A stretch of 64,000 nt of DNA. Origin: Streptomyces noursei (GTDB taxonomy: Bacteria; Actinomycetota; Actinomycetes; Streptomycetales; Streptomycetaceae). Where the stretch lies: positions 6,448,001-6,512,000 of the forward strand of contig NZ_CP070326.1 of assembly GCF_016917755.1 (NCBI RefSeq), in the 5' to 3' direction. Shown here piece by piece: positions 24,593-33,317 of the stretch; within the stretch, counting starts at the first letter, position 1; each line of letters opens with the position of its first letter. The notes beneath the pieces are model-generated. The model worked only from the letters and a program-made list of their open reading frames with translations. It was not told the origin of the DNA and ran no database searches. The position numbers were made by a program, and so were the translations under genes.

Positions 24593-25000
24593 AGCGTCGC
24601 GCCCTCGGTCGGTGACGGAATCCTGCCATCCGCGCTCCGGTATGCGGACTGTTGCGCAGGTCAAAATCGGATAACGGACGAGCGAGGGTGATCGTCGGCC
24701 GCGTCCCACAAGGGGAAACGCCGCTCACCAGTCGGGAAGGCGGTGATCGCGAACGCGGGGGTGTCTCGGAATTCGGACAGTCGCGGGGGATCTTCGGCGA
24801 TTTCCGCCATTCCATCACTAATGTCGGAGCTCTGTACCGACAGGTAACGAATCTAACTCGTCGCGCTGGACGCACGTCCGGTAGAAAGGTTCGTTACACC
24901 CCTCATCCGGGGCTCAGGGCGCGTGTGCGGCGCGCCCGGCGTCCGTACCTCCCCCCGCGCGGCGGCTATCCGCAGCGCAGGGCGCGGGCGCGGTGCCCGC

Positions 25001-25022
25001 CCACTCCCCAACCAGGGAGTGG
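25001..25022 (+). promoter_or_regulatory. Hairpin in malic enzyme leader
   Basis: CCACTCCC-CAACCA-GGGAGTGG forms an 8-bp perfect stem about 40 bases before the GTG start. It may stabilise or regulate the leader. Confidence 0.45.
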
Positions 25023-25061
25023 CCACCCTCAACAGATTTACGACAAAGGGGTCAGAGAAAA

Positions 25062-26291
25062 GTGGCAGCGGAGATCGTCAATCCTCGCAGCGACAGTGAG
25101 ACAGGCGTCGAAGGAGGCGCGGACGGCACGTCCGGCGAACTCTTCGACCCGGCCTTCGCGCTGCATCGTGGCGGCAAGATGGCCATTCAGGCAACTGTGC
25201 CGGTGCGCGACAAGGACGACCTGTCCCTCGCGTACACGCCGGGCGTGGCCAAGGTGTGCAGCGCCATCGCCGAGCGTCCCGAGCTCGTGCACGACTACAC
25301 GTGGAAGTCCCAGGTCGTGGCAGTGGTCACGGACGGCACCGCGGTGCTGGGCCTGGGCGACATCGGGCCGGAAGCCTCCCTCCCCGTGATGGAGGGCAAG
25401 GCCATCCTCTTCAAGCAGTTCGGCGGCGTGGACGCGGTCCCGATCGCGCTCGCGACCACCGACACCGACGAGATCGTGGAGACCGTCGCCCGGCTCGCGC
25501 CGTCCTTCGGCGGCGTCAACCTGGAGGACATCTCGGCGCCCCGGTGCTTCGAGATCGAGCGCAAGCTCCAGGAGCGGCTGGACATCCCGGTCTTCCACGA
25601 CGACCAGCACGGCACCGCCGTGGTCACCCTGGCCGCGCTGCGCAACTCCGCCAAGCTCACCGGGCGCGAGCTCGGCGACCTGCGGGCGGTCATCTCGGGT
25701 GCCGGCGCGGCCGGTGTCGCCATCGCCAAGATCCTGGTCAACGCCGGCATCGGTGACGTCTCGGTCTGCGACCGCAAGGGCATCGTCTCGGCGGACCGTG
25801 AGGACCTCACGGACGTCAAGCGCGAGCTGGCCGACTTCACCAACAAGGCGGGCCTGACCGGTTCGCTGGAGACAGCGCTGGACGGCGCCGACGTCTTCAT
25901 CGGCGTCTCCGGCGGCACGGTGCCGGAGGAGGCGGTGGCGAAGATGGCGAAGGACTCGCTGATCTTCGCGATGGCCAACCCCAACCCGGAGATCCACCCG
26001 GACGTCGCCCACAAGTACGCCGCCGTGGTCGCCACCGGGCGCAGCGACTTCCCGAACCAGATCAACAACGTGCTCGCCTTCCCGGGCATCTTCGCCGGCG
26101 CCATGCAGGTGCGCGCCTCGCAGATCACCGAGGGCATGAAGCTCGCCGCCGCGGAGGCGTTGGCTGCCGTCGTCGCCGACGAGTTGAGCGCGGACAAGGT
26201 CATCCCCTCGCCGTTCGACGAGCGGGTCGCCCCGGCGGTCACCGCCGCCGTCGCGGCCGCCGCCCGTGCGGAGGGCGTCGCCCGGCGCTGA
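25062..26291 (+). CDS. Malic enzyme (oxidative malate decarboxylase)
   Basis: The 409-residue protein starts at GTG 25062. The malate-binding region has SLAYTPGVAKVC and VTDGTAVLGLGDIGPEASLP (with GKAILFKQFGGVDAVPIAL), the metal residues lie in LEDISAPRCFEIERKL and VFHDDQHGTAVVTLAAL, and the nucleotide fold is VISGAGAAGVAIAKIL. It converts malate to pyruvate and CO2, feeding NADPH/NADH and pyruvate for lipid and polyketide synthesis. The length is that of the short bacterial form without a phosphotransacetylase tail. From memory the S. coelicolor gene at this place is NADP-dependent; cofactor is not decided by sequence alone. Confidence 0.92.
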   Translation: MAAEIVNPRSDSETGVEGGADGTSGELFDPAFALHRGGKMAIQATVPVRDKDDLSLAYTPGVAKVCSAIAERPELVHDYTWKSQVVAVVTDGTAVLGLGDIGPEASLPVMEGKAILFKQFGGVDAVPIALATTDTDEIVETVARLAPSFGGVNLEDISAPRCFEIERKLQERLDIPVFHDDQHGTAVVTLAALRNSAKLTGRELGDLRAVISGAGAAGVAIAKILVNAGIGDVSVCDRKGIVSADREDLTDVKRELADFTNKAGLTGSLETALDGADVFIGVSGGTVPEEAVAKMAKDSLIFAMANPNPEIHPDVAHKYAAVVATGRSDFPNQINNVLAFPGIFAGAMQVRASQITEGMKLAAAEALAAVVADELSADKVIPSPFDERVAPAVTAAVAAAARAEGVARR

Positions 26292-26315
26292 CCTGCCACC
26301 GTCGCGGACACCACT

Positions 26316-26360
26316 GACGGGCCGGGCCGGCATCCCTCGCGGGTGCGGGCCCGGCCCGTC
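26316..26360 (+). terminator. Terminator of the malic enzyme gene
   Basis: GACGGGCCGGGCC and GGCCCGGCCCGTC form a 13-bp perfect stem around a 19-base loop, 25 bases after the stop. Confidence 0.8.
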
Positions 26361-26470
26361 GGGCATCCGCGGCGATGGCCGGAAACGGTGGGCGGAATCC
26401 GGCCGTCCGAGGCCCGTGCGGGCGGCGCGCGTCACACTCGCGCCCGCTGTCGCCGGGGGCGCCCGCGCCC

Positions 26471-26476
26471 TACGTT
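26471..26476 (+). promoter_or_regulatory. -10-like element of the reductase gene, leaderless arrangement
   Basis: TACGTT fits TANNNT and ends 6 bases before the ATG at 26483; no ribosome site of normal spacing is present. Confidence 0.5.
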
Positions 26477-26482
26477 GGGATC

Positions 26483-27445
26483 ATGTTTGCTGCCTACGCC
26501 GCCCGCATCGACCGCGACCAGCCGCTGAACGGCCTCGAATTGGGGGACCGCCCGGCCCCCGCCGCCCGCCCCGGCTGGACCACCGTCGACGTCAAGGCCG
26601 CCTCCCTCAACCACCACGACCTGTGGACGCTGCGCGGCGTCGGGATCACCGAGGACTCGCTCCCGATGATCCTCGGCTGCGACGCCGCCGGCATCGACGA
26701 GCACGGCAACGAGGTCGTCCTGCACTCCGTCATCGGGCAGACCGGCCACGGCGTCGGACCCGACGAGAAGCCCTCGATCCTCACCGAGCGCTACCAGGGC
26801 ACCTTCGCCGAGCGGGTCACCGTGCCGACCTGGAACGTCCTCCCCAAGCCCGCGGAGCTCTCCTTCGCAGAGGCCGCCTGCCTGCCCACCGCCTGGCTGA
26901 CCGCGTACCGGATGCTGTTCACCAACGCCGGGGTCCGGCCCGGGGACAGCGTGCTGGTCCAGGGTGCCGGCGGCGGCGTGGCGACCGCCGCCATCGTCCT
27001 GGGTGCCGCCGCGGGCCTGCGGGTCTTCGCCACCAGCCGGGACGAGGCCAAGCGCAAGCGCGCCGTGGAGCTGGGCGCCGAGGCGGCGTTCGCGAGCGGC
27101 GAGCGGCTGCCCCGGCGGGTGGACGCGGTGATCGAGACGGTCGGCGCCGCCACCTGGTCGCACTCGGTGAAGTCGCTGCGGCCCGGCGGCACCCTGGTCA
27201 TCTCGGGTGCCACCAGTGGTTTCACGCCCAAGAACGGGGAGCTCAACCGGATCTTCTTCCTGGAGCTGAAGGTCGTGGGCTCGACGATGGGCAGCAAGGA
27301 GGAACTGGCCGGCCTGCTCGACTTCTGCGCCGCCAAGGGCATCCGGCCGGTGATCGACTCCACGCTGCCGCTGGACCGGGCCCGCGAGGGCTTCGCGAAG
27401 ATGGCCGAGGGGGAGCTCTTCGGGAAGATCGTGCTGACGGTCTGA
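26483..27445 (+). CDS. Zinc-less quinone oxidoreductase-type MDR dehydrogenase
   Basis: The 320-residue protein has the GroES-like N-terminal domain (SLNHHDLWTLRGVGI, ILGCDAAGIDEHG) and a Rossmann NADPH fold (VLVQGAGGGVATAAIVLGAA). The structural zinc lobe of four cysteines is absent, as in quinone oxidoreductases. Reduction of quinones or enones with NADPH is the likely activity; the substrate is unknown. The start lies directly after a -10 element. The HutD gene follows 38 bases later in the same direction. Confidence 0.88.
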   Translation: MFAAYAARIDRDQPLNGLELGDRPAPAARPGWTTVDVKAASLNHHDLWTLRGVGITEDSLPMILGCDAAGIDEHGNEVVLHSVIGQTGHGVGPDEKPSILTERYQGTFAERVTVPTWNVLPKPAELSFAEAACLPTAWLTAYRMLFTNAGVRPGDSVLVQGAGGGVATAAIVLGAAAGLRVFATSRDEAKRKRAVELGAEAAFASGERLPRRVDAVIETVGAATWSHSVKSLRPGGTLVISGATSGFTPKNGELNRIFFLELKVVGSTMGSKEELAGLLDFCAAKGIRPVIDSTLPLDRAREGFAKMAEGELFGKIVLTV

Positions 27446-27483
27446 CGGCCGTGCTGCGTCGGGTGCGGGGAAGGAGCGGGGAC

Positions 27484-28110
27484 GTGCGGATCCTTCGGGC
27501 GGACGGGCGGGCGGCCGTGCCGTGGCGCAACGGCGGCGGGTTCACCCGCGAGGTCGCCGCGCATCCGCCGGGCGCGGGCTGGGACGCCTTCGCCTGGCGG
27601 GTGAGCCTGGCCGAGGTGACCCGGGACGGGCCGTACTCCCCGCTGCCCGGCGTCCGGCGGATCCTCACCGTCGTCGACGGCACCGGGCTGGAACTGACGG
27701 TGGACGGCGCCGTGCACCCGCTCCCCGGCCGCTACCGCCCCTTCGCCTTCCCCGGCGCCGCCGCCACCGACTCCCAGCTGCTCGACGGCCCGGTGGTCAA
27801 TCTGAACGTGATGGTCCGGGAGGGGCGGACGGCGGCGCGCGTCACGATGGTGCGCGGGAGCCGGGAGCTGACGGGGGCGCGGACCGCGGTGGTGGTCGCG
27901 CTGGACGGCGGGACCCGGATCGATGCCGCGGCGGCGGGGGAGCCGGGCGTGCGGCTGGCACGGTACGACGCGGCCGTGTGGGAGCCGACGGGGGACGCGG
28001 CGGTGCCCGCGGTGGTGCGGACGGACGGGGTCGCGGCGGTGATCGAGCTCTCCGACGTCGTCCCCGATGCCCCGTCCGACGTCAACGGGTCCGCGGGGAC
28101 GGGACGTTGA
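27484..28110 (+). CDS. hutD: HutD/Ves family cupin protein
   Basis: The 208-residue protein has the HutD signature: VPWRNGGGFTREVAAHPPG near the N-terminus, WRVSLAEVTRDGPYSPLPGV and NLNVMVREGRTAARVTMV. HutD proteins are bicupins with a proposed role in controlling histidine utilisation; no hut genes lie nearby. GTG 27484 has GGAG 9 bases upstream. Its 3' end overlaps the convergent ABM gene by 29 bases. Confidence 0.85.
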   Translation: MRILRADGRAAVPWRNGGGFTREVAAHPPGAGWDAFAWRVSLAEVTRDGPYSPLPGVRRILTVVDGTGLELTVDGAVHPLPGRYRPFAFPGAAATDSQLLDGPVVNLNVMVREGRTAARVTMVRGSRELTGARTAVVVALDGGTRIDAAAAGEPGVRLARYDAAVWEPTGDAAVPAVVRTDGVAAVIELSDVVPDAPSDVNGSAGTGR

Positions 28111-28828
28111 CCAGGGTTTTGTACGGCTGGTAGCCGGAAACCGGTGGGCGGGCCGGACCGTCGGCCGTCGCGGGGTCCGCGTGTTCCACGGGGACGGCGG
28201 GTACGGCTGTGACGCCGGGCAGGGCGTCGAGCGCCGCCCGCAGCCGGTCCGCGGTGCCCCCGGTGAGGAATTCCCGCCGGGCCGAAGCGTCCGTCCACTC
28301 CGCGTAGTTGAGCACCCGTCCGCCGTCCTGGGCGAGGTGGAGGTGGGCGCCGAGCAGCCCCGGGACCCGTGCGCGGCCCAGGAGGTCGACGACGGTGTCG
28401 GCGAGGGCGCGCTGGGCGTCCGGGCCGGTGGTGGCGAAGACCGGGGTGGCCACGAAGCCGGGGCGGGCCGCGGGGCGTTCCTCGGGGACGTGGCTGCGGT
28501 AGCGGCGGTAGCGGGTCGGGCCGGGGCGGCGGATGCCCGGGAGGGCCTCGTCGATCGGGGCGATGGCCGCGGGGCGCCGGGTGCGCACCCACTCCCGGTG
28601 GGCTCGGTCGTCCGTCCACTGCGCGTAGTTGAGGACATGGCTGCCGTCGGCGCTCAGGAAGGTGGCGAGCGCCAGCATCGCGTCGGGCCGCGGTTGGTCC
28701 TCCCAGGCGGCGAGCACCGCGTCCGCCGCCGGGCGCTGGAAGCGGGCCTCCGGTACGAGCCAGGGGCTGATGAGGACGGTGGCGGCGTCGGGGCGGCGGA
28801 CGTCGGGGAAGTCGATGGCGGGTGGCAT
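28082..28828 (-). CDS. Two-domain antibiotic-biosynthesis-monooxygenase (ABM) fold protein
   Basis: The 248-residue protein consists of two tandem ferredoxin-like ABM repeats: the first with LATFLSADGSHVLNYAQWTD, the second with GAHLHLAQDGGRVLNYAEWTD, both ending in the conserved NYAxW strand. ABM proteins are small cofactor-free oxygenases or heme-handling enzymes; function here is unknown. The first ~20 residues are unstructured. It is divergent from the small HTH gene and shares its palindrome-rich promoter region. Confidence 0.8.
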   Translation of the reverse strand: MPPAIDFPDVRRPDAATVLISPWLVPEARFQRPAADAVLAAWEDQPRPDAMLALATFLSADGSHVLNYAQWTDDRAHREWVRTRRPAAIAPIDEALPGIRRPGPTRYRRYRSHVPEERPAARPGFVATPVFATTGPDAQRALADTVVDLLGRARVPGLLGAHLHLAQDGGRVLNYAEWTDASARREFLTGGTADRLRAALDALPGVTAVPAVPVEHADPATADGPARPPVSGYQPYKTLVNVPSPRTR

Positions 28829-28908
28829 GCGTGCTCCGTGGTGTCTCGGTGGCGGTGCCCGGAGCTTCGTCCCTCAAGTGTGGTTGAGGTCAAGGGGATG
28901 GAAGGGGG

Positions 28909-28962
28909 CACCCCACCTGTCAACGATGGCTGACAGGTGGGGTGTGTCAACCTAGATTGACA
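28909..28962. promoter_or_regulatory. Compound operator/promoter between ABM gene and small HTH gene
   Basis: CACCCCACCTGTCA (28909-28922) pairs perfectly with TGACAGGTGGGGTG (28931-28944), followed by TGTCAA-N6-TTGACA (28945-28962). A promoter fits on the plus strand: -35 TGACAG (28931-28936), 16-base spacer, -10 TAGATT (28953-28958), start codon 7 bases later. The -10 lies inside the second palindrome, so autoregulation is likely. Confidence 0.65.
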
Positions 28963-28965
28963 GTT

Positions 28966-29175
28966 ATGACCGAGGCAACGGATCTCGCCGCACGGGCGAG
29001 CGACCCCGACCCGCGGGCCGGCCTCCGCGCCGTGGCCGCGCTCCGCCGGCTGTTGGAGCAGCTGGAGGCGGTACAGGTGCGCAGCGCCCGCGCGAAGGGC
29101 TGGTCGTGGCAGGAGATCGCCGCCGAGCTGGGAGTCAGCCGGCAGGCGGTCCACAAGAAACACGGGAGGCGTTGA
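28966..29175 (+). CDS. Small helix-turn-helix regulator (69 residues)
   Basis: The protein is almost only an HTH: a helical N-terminus (AGLRAVAALRRLLEQLEAVQ) and SWQEIAAELGVSRQAVHKKH. Such proteins in Streptomyces precede a Clp N-terminal-domain gene, as here (stop and next start overlap as TGATG). The transcript is probably leaderless. It probably represses itself and the divergent ABM gene through the palindromes upstream. Confidence 0.8.
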   Translation: MTEATDLAARASDPDPRAGLRAVAALRRLLEQLEAVQVRSARAKGWSWQEIAAELGVSRQAVHKKHGRR

Positions 29176-29339
29176 TGTCCGAGAGGTTCACGGCCGCCGC
29201 CCGGGCGGTGGTGGGCGGTGCGGTGGAGCACGCGGACCGCACCGGAAGCGACTGCGTCGGCGAACCTGAGCTGCTGCTCGCGCTGTTGGACCAGCGGGAC
29301 TCGCCGGCCGCGGCGGCGACGGCACGCGCGGCGTCAGGC

Positions 29340-29369
29340 GCTCCGGTGGAGCCGGTGCTTGCACCGGGG
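29340..29369. repeat. Family 2 coding element (copy in Clp-N gene)
   Basis: GCTCCGGTGGAGCCGGTGCT followed by TGCACCGGGG. It contains the hairpin CCGGTGC-TT-GCACCGG and the half-stem CTCC..GGAG. A near-identical copy lies in the TetR gene at 54985-55015. Confidence 0.8.
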
Positions 29370-29724
29370 GGCTCGGCGCGCCGCGGCCGGGGGTCGTCCG
29401 CGACCTGGCGGCGGATCGGCGGCGGGGCGGTCTCTCGGCGGCCGATACGGCGGCGCTGGCCGGACTCGGGATCGACGTCGACGCGGTCGTGGCCCGGGTG
29501 GAGGAGACGCACGGGGCCGGGGCGCCGGCCGGCGGGGGACGCCGGGTCGGGCGCGGCAAGCGGGTGCGCCGGACGTTCGCGCCGGAGGGCGAGGCGGTGT
29601 TGGAGCGCGCGCTGCGGATCGCGGTGGGCCGCGGCGATCGGCGCCTGGGCGACGAGCACCTGCTGCTGGCGCTGACCGCCGGGTCCGGCCCGGCCGGGGT
29701 AGTGCTGGCCGACCACGGGGTGAC

Positions 29725-29732
29725 GTACGTAC
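29725..29732. repeat. 4-bp duplication GTAC-GTAC causing a frameshift
   Basis: The Clp-N gene reads ACGTACGTACGAC where homologous logic expects ACGTACGAC; removing GTAC restores the downstream frame to its stop at 29781. Confidence 0.7.
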
Positions 29733-29989
29733 GACGCCGTGGCGCGGGTCCTGGCGGAGCACCCCGCCCGACGCGCGAGTTGACCGGTCCGAGGCGGAGC
29801 GCGGCGGTGTTGCCCGCGGCCCGGCCCGGCCGCCGCGCCCGGGCGCACTGGCCCGCGGGAATTCGGTGGAACGGGCCGCACCGGGCTGCGTACCGTGACC
29901 CGGATACCGGCCGGCGGCCGGCAGCCGGCGGCCGGTGCGCTCGCCCCTGCTCGCCCGCGGGCCGACCGGAGCGGCAAAAGGAGCACGTG

Positions 29990-31168
29990 GTGTCGGGTGG
30001 GGACCTCCCAGCGGTGGCTGGGGGAGGGGCGGCGGACGAGGGGTTCGGCGCGGTCGCGGAGGAGTTCCGGCGGAACTTCACCGAGCGCGGGGAGCTGGGC
30101 GCCGCTCTCACCGTCCACGTCGGCGGGCGCAAGGTCGTGGACCTGTGGGGCGGCACCGCCGACGCGCGGACCGGGCGGGCCTGGGAGGCGGACACCGCGG
30201 TTCCGGTGATGTCCTGCGCCAAGGGGCTGCTCGCGGTCAGCGCCCATCTGCTGGCGCAGCAGGGCGTCTGGGACCTGGACGCGCCGATCGCCGCGTACTG
30301 GCCGGAGTTCGGCCGGCACGGCAAGGAGCGGATCACCGCCCGGATGATGCTCACGCACACCGCCGGGATCCCGCTCGCCGAACGCAAGCTGACGTTCGAT
30401 CAGATCATGGCGTGGACGCCGATGATCGAGGCGCTGGAGGAGCAGCCGCCCCTGTGGGAGCCCGGCACCGCGTACGAGTACCACGCGCATGCGCTGGGCT
30501 TCGTGCTCGGCGAGGTCGTCCGCCGGCTCACCGGGCTGAAGCCCGGCGCCTACTTCCGCCGGGCGATCGGCGACGACCTGGGCCTGCGCACCTGGATCGG
30601 GGTGCCGCAGGAGGAACTTCCGACGCTGGCCAGGCTGGTCGAGGCCGAGGGGCGCCCGACCCTGCCGCCGAGCGACTCGCTGATCATGCGGGCGCTGACG
30701 CTGCACGGCGCGGTGCCCTTCCCCGGCCTCGACGATCCGCACGGCTACAACGCGCCGGACGTGCTGACCCGGGAGTTCCCCGGGGCCGGCGCGGTCTCCT
30801 CGGCGCGCGGGCTGGCGGCGCTGTTCGCGGCCGTGGCGACCGGCGTGGAGGGCGGGCCGCGGCTGCTGGGCGAGGAGACCGTCACCGACGCCGTCCGGCC
30901 GCTGTCCGGCGGCCCGACCTTCTCGGGGCTGCCGGACCTCGGCGCCCGCTACGGCAGCGGCTTCCTGTTGGACTCGCCGTTCCGCCGGCTGCTGGGCCCG
31001 CGCTCCTTCGCCACCAGCGGGGCGGGCGGCCAGTTCGCCTTCGGCGACGACGAGTTCGGGGTCGGCTTCGGCTATGTCACCAACCGGCTGGGCGCCAGCG
31101 GCGACGTCCGCGCCGAGCGGCTGATCGAGGCCGTCCGGGCCTGCGTGGGGGCGCCGGCCGTCGCCTGA
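29990..31168 (+). CDS. Serine hydrolase, beta-lactamase class C/esterase (S12-like)
   Basis: The 392-residue cytoplasmic protein has the SxxK motif SCAK in PVMSCAKGLLAVSAHLLA, the Tyr motif in GTAYEYHAHALGFVLGEVV, and a C-terminal HxG-like region (FATSGAGGQFAFGDDEFG). This matches EstB-type esterases and D-aminopeptidase/beta-lactamase-like hydrolases. There is no signal peptide. GTG 29990 was chosen for its GGAG 6 bases upstream. Residues 2-15 are encoded by a family 1 repeat (copy E). It converges with the PadR operon over a long terminator. Confidence 0.88.
   Translation: MSGGDLPAVAGGGAADEGFGAVAEEFRRNFTERGELGAALTVHVGGRKVVDLWGGTADARTGRAWEADTAVPVMSCAKGLLAVSAHLLAQQGVWDLDAPIAAYWPEFGRHGKERITARMMLTHTAGIPLAERKLTFDQIMAWTPMIEALEEQPPLWEPGTAYEYHAHALGFVLGEVVRRLTGLKPGAYFRRAIGDDLGLRTWIGVPQEELPTLARLVEAEGRPTLPPSDSLIMRALTLHGAVPFPGLDDPHGYNAPDVLTREFPGAGAVSSARGLAALFAAVATGVEGGPRLLGEETVTDAVRPLSGGPTFSGLPDLGARYGSGFLLDSPFRRLLGPRSFATSGAGGQFAFGDDEFGVGFGYVTNRLGASGDVRAERLIEAVRACVGAPAVA
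29998..30030 (-). repeat. Family 1 coding hairpin element (copy E, serine hydrolase gene)
   Basis: On the minus strand it reads CCTCCCCCAGCCACCGCTGG then GAGGTCCCCA, matching the arms of the other copies in opposite orientation. It lies just inside the start of the hydrolase gene. Confidence 0.55.
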
Positions 31169-31170
31169 GT

Positions 31171-31226
31171 CCGGTCCGGCGGTAGGCGCCGCGAGCCTTC
31201 GCCCCCGGCGCCGACCGCCGGACCGG
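31171..31226. terminator. Bidirectional terminator between serine hydrolase and PadR genes
   Basis: The arms 31171-31190 and 31207-31226 pair over 20 bases with one mismatch (CCGGTCCGGCGGT-GGCGCC). It fills the space between the two convergent stops. Confidence 0.9.
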
Positions 31227-31229
31227 CCG

Positions 31230-32381
31230 CTACGCCTCCCGGTCCGCCTCCGTGCCGTCCGTCCCCGGGCGGCGCAGCAGCGTGCCGATGTGGGCGGCGG
31301 CGTCCGCCAGCCGCCGACGGGACTCGGTGAGCTGATCCTCGGTGACGCCGTGGTCGCGGGCGGCGTCCCGCAGATCGTCCCGGAAGCGGTCCAGCAGGCG
31401 GTCGAAGTCGCGGGCCGGATCGCCGCTGGCCGGTTCGGCGGCCCATGCGGGCGCGGGGGGCTCCTCGGGGGCGCGCACGTCGTGGGACGCCGACGCGGCG
31501 GGCTCCGGCGCCGCCGGGGCCTGCTTGGTGAGGTCGATCCGCTCGGCCGCCACCCGGGTGCCGTCCGGGGCGGTCCCGGCGTGCTCCTCGGCCGGGGCGG
31601 CGTCGGTCGGGGCGGTGTCGTGCGGGGCGCCCGTGAAGCGGCCGACCTCGCGGGAGACCTCGCTCAGCGCCTCCCGCACCGCCGCCGACCAGTCGCCGGT
31701 GCGCACCGCCCCCTGGGTCTGCTCCTGCACGCGCCTGATGACCCGCTGGATCTCCTCGCGGGCGAACACCTGGGCGTCCCGGGCCTGTTTGCGGGCCCGC
31801 TGGGCGTCCTGCTTGGCGCGGCGGCTCTCCTCCTTGGCGCGCCGGGCCTGTTCCTTCCACTCCTCCTTGGCGCGCCGGAACTCTTCCTTCGCCTGCCGCC
31901 AGGAGTCCTTGTCGCCGAACGCGGCGTCGAAGTAGTCCGAGGCTTCCGGGAACGGCCGCCCGCCGGCTTTGCGCCCGGCCTTCCCGGCGCCCGCCCGGGC
32001 CTGCTGGGCGGCCTCCTTGACCTCCCGGCGCAGGTCCCGCGCCGAGCCGCTGACGTCCTCCCGGATGTCGGAGGCGAGGGCCGCCACCGACTCCCGGATC
32101 TCCAGCTCCAGATCGGCGAGTTCACCGCCGCGGTCGGCCAGTTCGGCGCGGCCGGCGTCGGTGATGGCGTAGACCTTGCGGCCGCCCTCGGTGGTGTGGT
32201 TGACCAGGCCCTCGGCCTCCAGCTTGGCCAGCCGCGGGTAGACCGTGCCGGCGGACGGGGCGTAGAGCCCCTGGAAGCGCTCCTCCAGGAGGCGGATGAT
32301 CTCGTAGCCGTGTCGCGGGGCCTCGTCGAGCAGCTTGAGGAGGTAGAGGCGCAGACGGCCGTGGGCGAAGACGGGGGGCAT
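31230..32381 (-). CDS. PadR-family regulator with long coiled-coil extension
   Basis: Residues 1-85 are a PadR winged helix (MPPVFAHGRLRLYLLKLLDE, RHGYEIIRLLEERFQGLYAP, SAGTVYPRLAKLEAEGLV). Residues ~130-250 form an Arg/Lys/Glu/Ala-rich coiled coil (RRAKEEWKEQARRAKEESRR), followed by a Pro/Ala-rich linker and a C-terminal helix. At 383 residues it is about twice the PadR norm. Its ATG lies 2 bases after the DUF4097 stop, so both are one operon. It probably represses this operon through the CGATATATCG site upstream. Confidence 0.88.
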   Translation of the reverse strand: MPPVFAHGRLRLYLLKLLDEAPRHGYEIIRLLEERFQGLYAPSAGTVYPRLAKLEAEGLVNHTTEGGRKVYAITDAGRAELADRGGELADLELEIRESVAALASDIREDVSGSARDLRREVKEAAQQARAGAGKAGRKAGGRPFPEASDYFDAAFGDKDSWRQAKEEFRRAKEEWKEQARRAKEESRRAKQDAQRARKQARDAQVFAREEIQRVIRRVQEQTQGAVRTGDWSAAVREALSEVSREVGRFTGAPHDTAPTDAAPAEEHAGTAPDGTRVAAERIDLTKQAPAAPEPAASASHDVRAPEEPPAPAWAAEPASGDPARDFDRLLDRFRDDLRDAARDHGVTEDQLTESRRRLADAAAHIGTLLRRPGTDGTEADREA

Positions 32382-32383
32382 GC

Positions 32384-33283
32384 TCAGAGCACCTTCTTCC
32401 CGGCGGGCGGGGTCGTGGGGGAGGGGCCGTCGCCCGGCTCGCCGGCCGGGCCGCCGTCGGCCTCCTCGTAGGCGGGACGGCGCAGCAGGGCGAGAGCGCC
32501 GGAGACGGTGGTCGCCTTGAGCCGGCCGGTGCCGGCGCCCAGCGAGCCGGTGATCCGCTTGGTGCCCCACTGGCCGCTGACCCGCAGGTCGTCGAAGGCG
32601 TTGGTGACCACGCCGGTGGTGGTGTTGGCCTCGACCTTGGCGTCGGCCGGGTCGGGCAGCCGGATGGCGATCTCGCCGGAGATCGTGGTCAGGTCGATCT
32701 CCGCGCCCGCCGCCGGGTCCAGGTCCAGGACCATGTCACCGCTGACGGAGTCGGCGTGCACCGCGCCGCCGGCGCCCTCGACGACCGTCAGATCGCCGGA
32801 GACGGAGTTGAACTCCAGGGATCCGGTGAGGGCCTGCGCCTCGACGTCGCCGGAGACGGTGTCGGCGCGGACCGGGCCGGAGAGGCCGACGAGGGTGCTG
32901 TTCCCGCTGACCCCGCGCAGTTCGGTGCGCCCGGCGATGCCGGAGACGACCGCGGTGGCGCCGACCACCCCGACCTCGACGCGGGTGGTGGTCGGCACCG
33001 TCACCGAGACCACCGCGCTGCGGTTCCAGCCCCGGCGGTCCAGGAACTTCAGGAAGCCCTTCCACTGCACGTCGTCATAGCCGACGCAAAGGACGCCGTC
33101 CTCGTAGGAGACCTCCACCGGCGGACCGTGCAGCTCGGAGATCTCCAGCCGGGCCGGCCCGCCCTCGGAGGTGCCGACGACGTTGACGGTGCCGCCCACC
33201 AGGCGGACGGTCAGGGCGCTGACGGGTTCCTCGATCTCCAGCGTGCGTGCTGTGGAGACCGTCCACTCGGTCCGGGCTGACAT
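32384..33283 (-). CDS. DUF4097 beta-helix domain protein
   Basis: The 299-residue protein is built of short repeated beta strands with recurring VSGD/VSGN turns (LRGVSGNSTLVGLSG, ADTVSGDVEAQALTG, FNSVSGDLTVVEG, ADSVSGDMVLDLD), which stack as a DUF4097 right-handed beta helix. No signal peptide is seen. The role is unknown; PadR-DUF4097 pairs are common in actinobacteria, linked in other bacteria to envelope stress. It is first in the operon. Confidence 0.88.
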   Translation of the reverse strand: MSARTEWTVSTARTLEIEEPVSALTVRLVGGTVNVVGTSEGGPARLEISELHGPPVEVSYEDGVLCVGYDDVQWKGFLKFLDRRGWNRSAVVSVTVPTTTRVEVGVVGATAVVSGIAGRTELRGVSGNSTLVGLSGPVRADTVSGDVEAQALTGSLEFNSVSGDLTVVEGAGGAVHADSVSGDMVLDLDPAAGAEIDLTTISGEIAIRLPDPADAKVEANTTTGVVTNAFDDLRVSGQWGTKRITGSLGAGTGRLKATTVSGALALLRRPAYEEADGGPAGEPGDGPSPTTPPAGKKVL

Positions 33284-33317
33284 ACCTGGCCTCCCCTAGG
33301 TAGGCAGACAACGCAAC

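Larger units (their letters stand above)
24499..25061. other. Divergent promoter region between ABC operon and malic enzyme
   Basis: No gene is seen in these 563 bases. Notable are direct repeats of CACCTTTG 10 bases apart, the palindrome GTGTGCACAC at 24566-24575, the inverted pair GTAACGAA (24844-24851) and TTCGTTAC (24890-24897), and a hairpin just before the malic enzyme start. Confidence 0.55.
29175..29783 (+). pseudogene. Clp N-terminal-repeat protein, double frameshift
   Basis: The first Clp-N-like repeat is readable (MSERFTAAARAVVGGAVEHA, ELLLALLDQRDSP). A family 2 repeat at 29340-29369 changes the frame; the following segment (RDLAADRRRGGLSAADTAAL, GIDVDAVVARVEETHG) and the second repeat (FAPEGEAVLERALRIAVGRG, DEHLLLALTAGSGPAGVVLA) are in another frame. 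A 4-base duplication GTAC-GTAC at 29725-29732 shifts it again; the original end is YDAVARVLAEHPARRAS with stop at 29781-29783. Intact homologues of ~190 residues are partner proteins of the small HTH regulator. As read, it is not translated as one protein. Confidence 0.8.
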
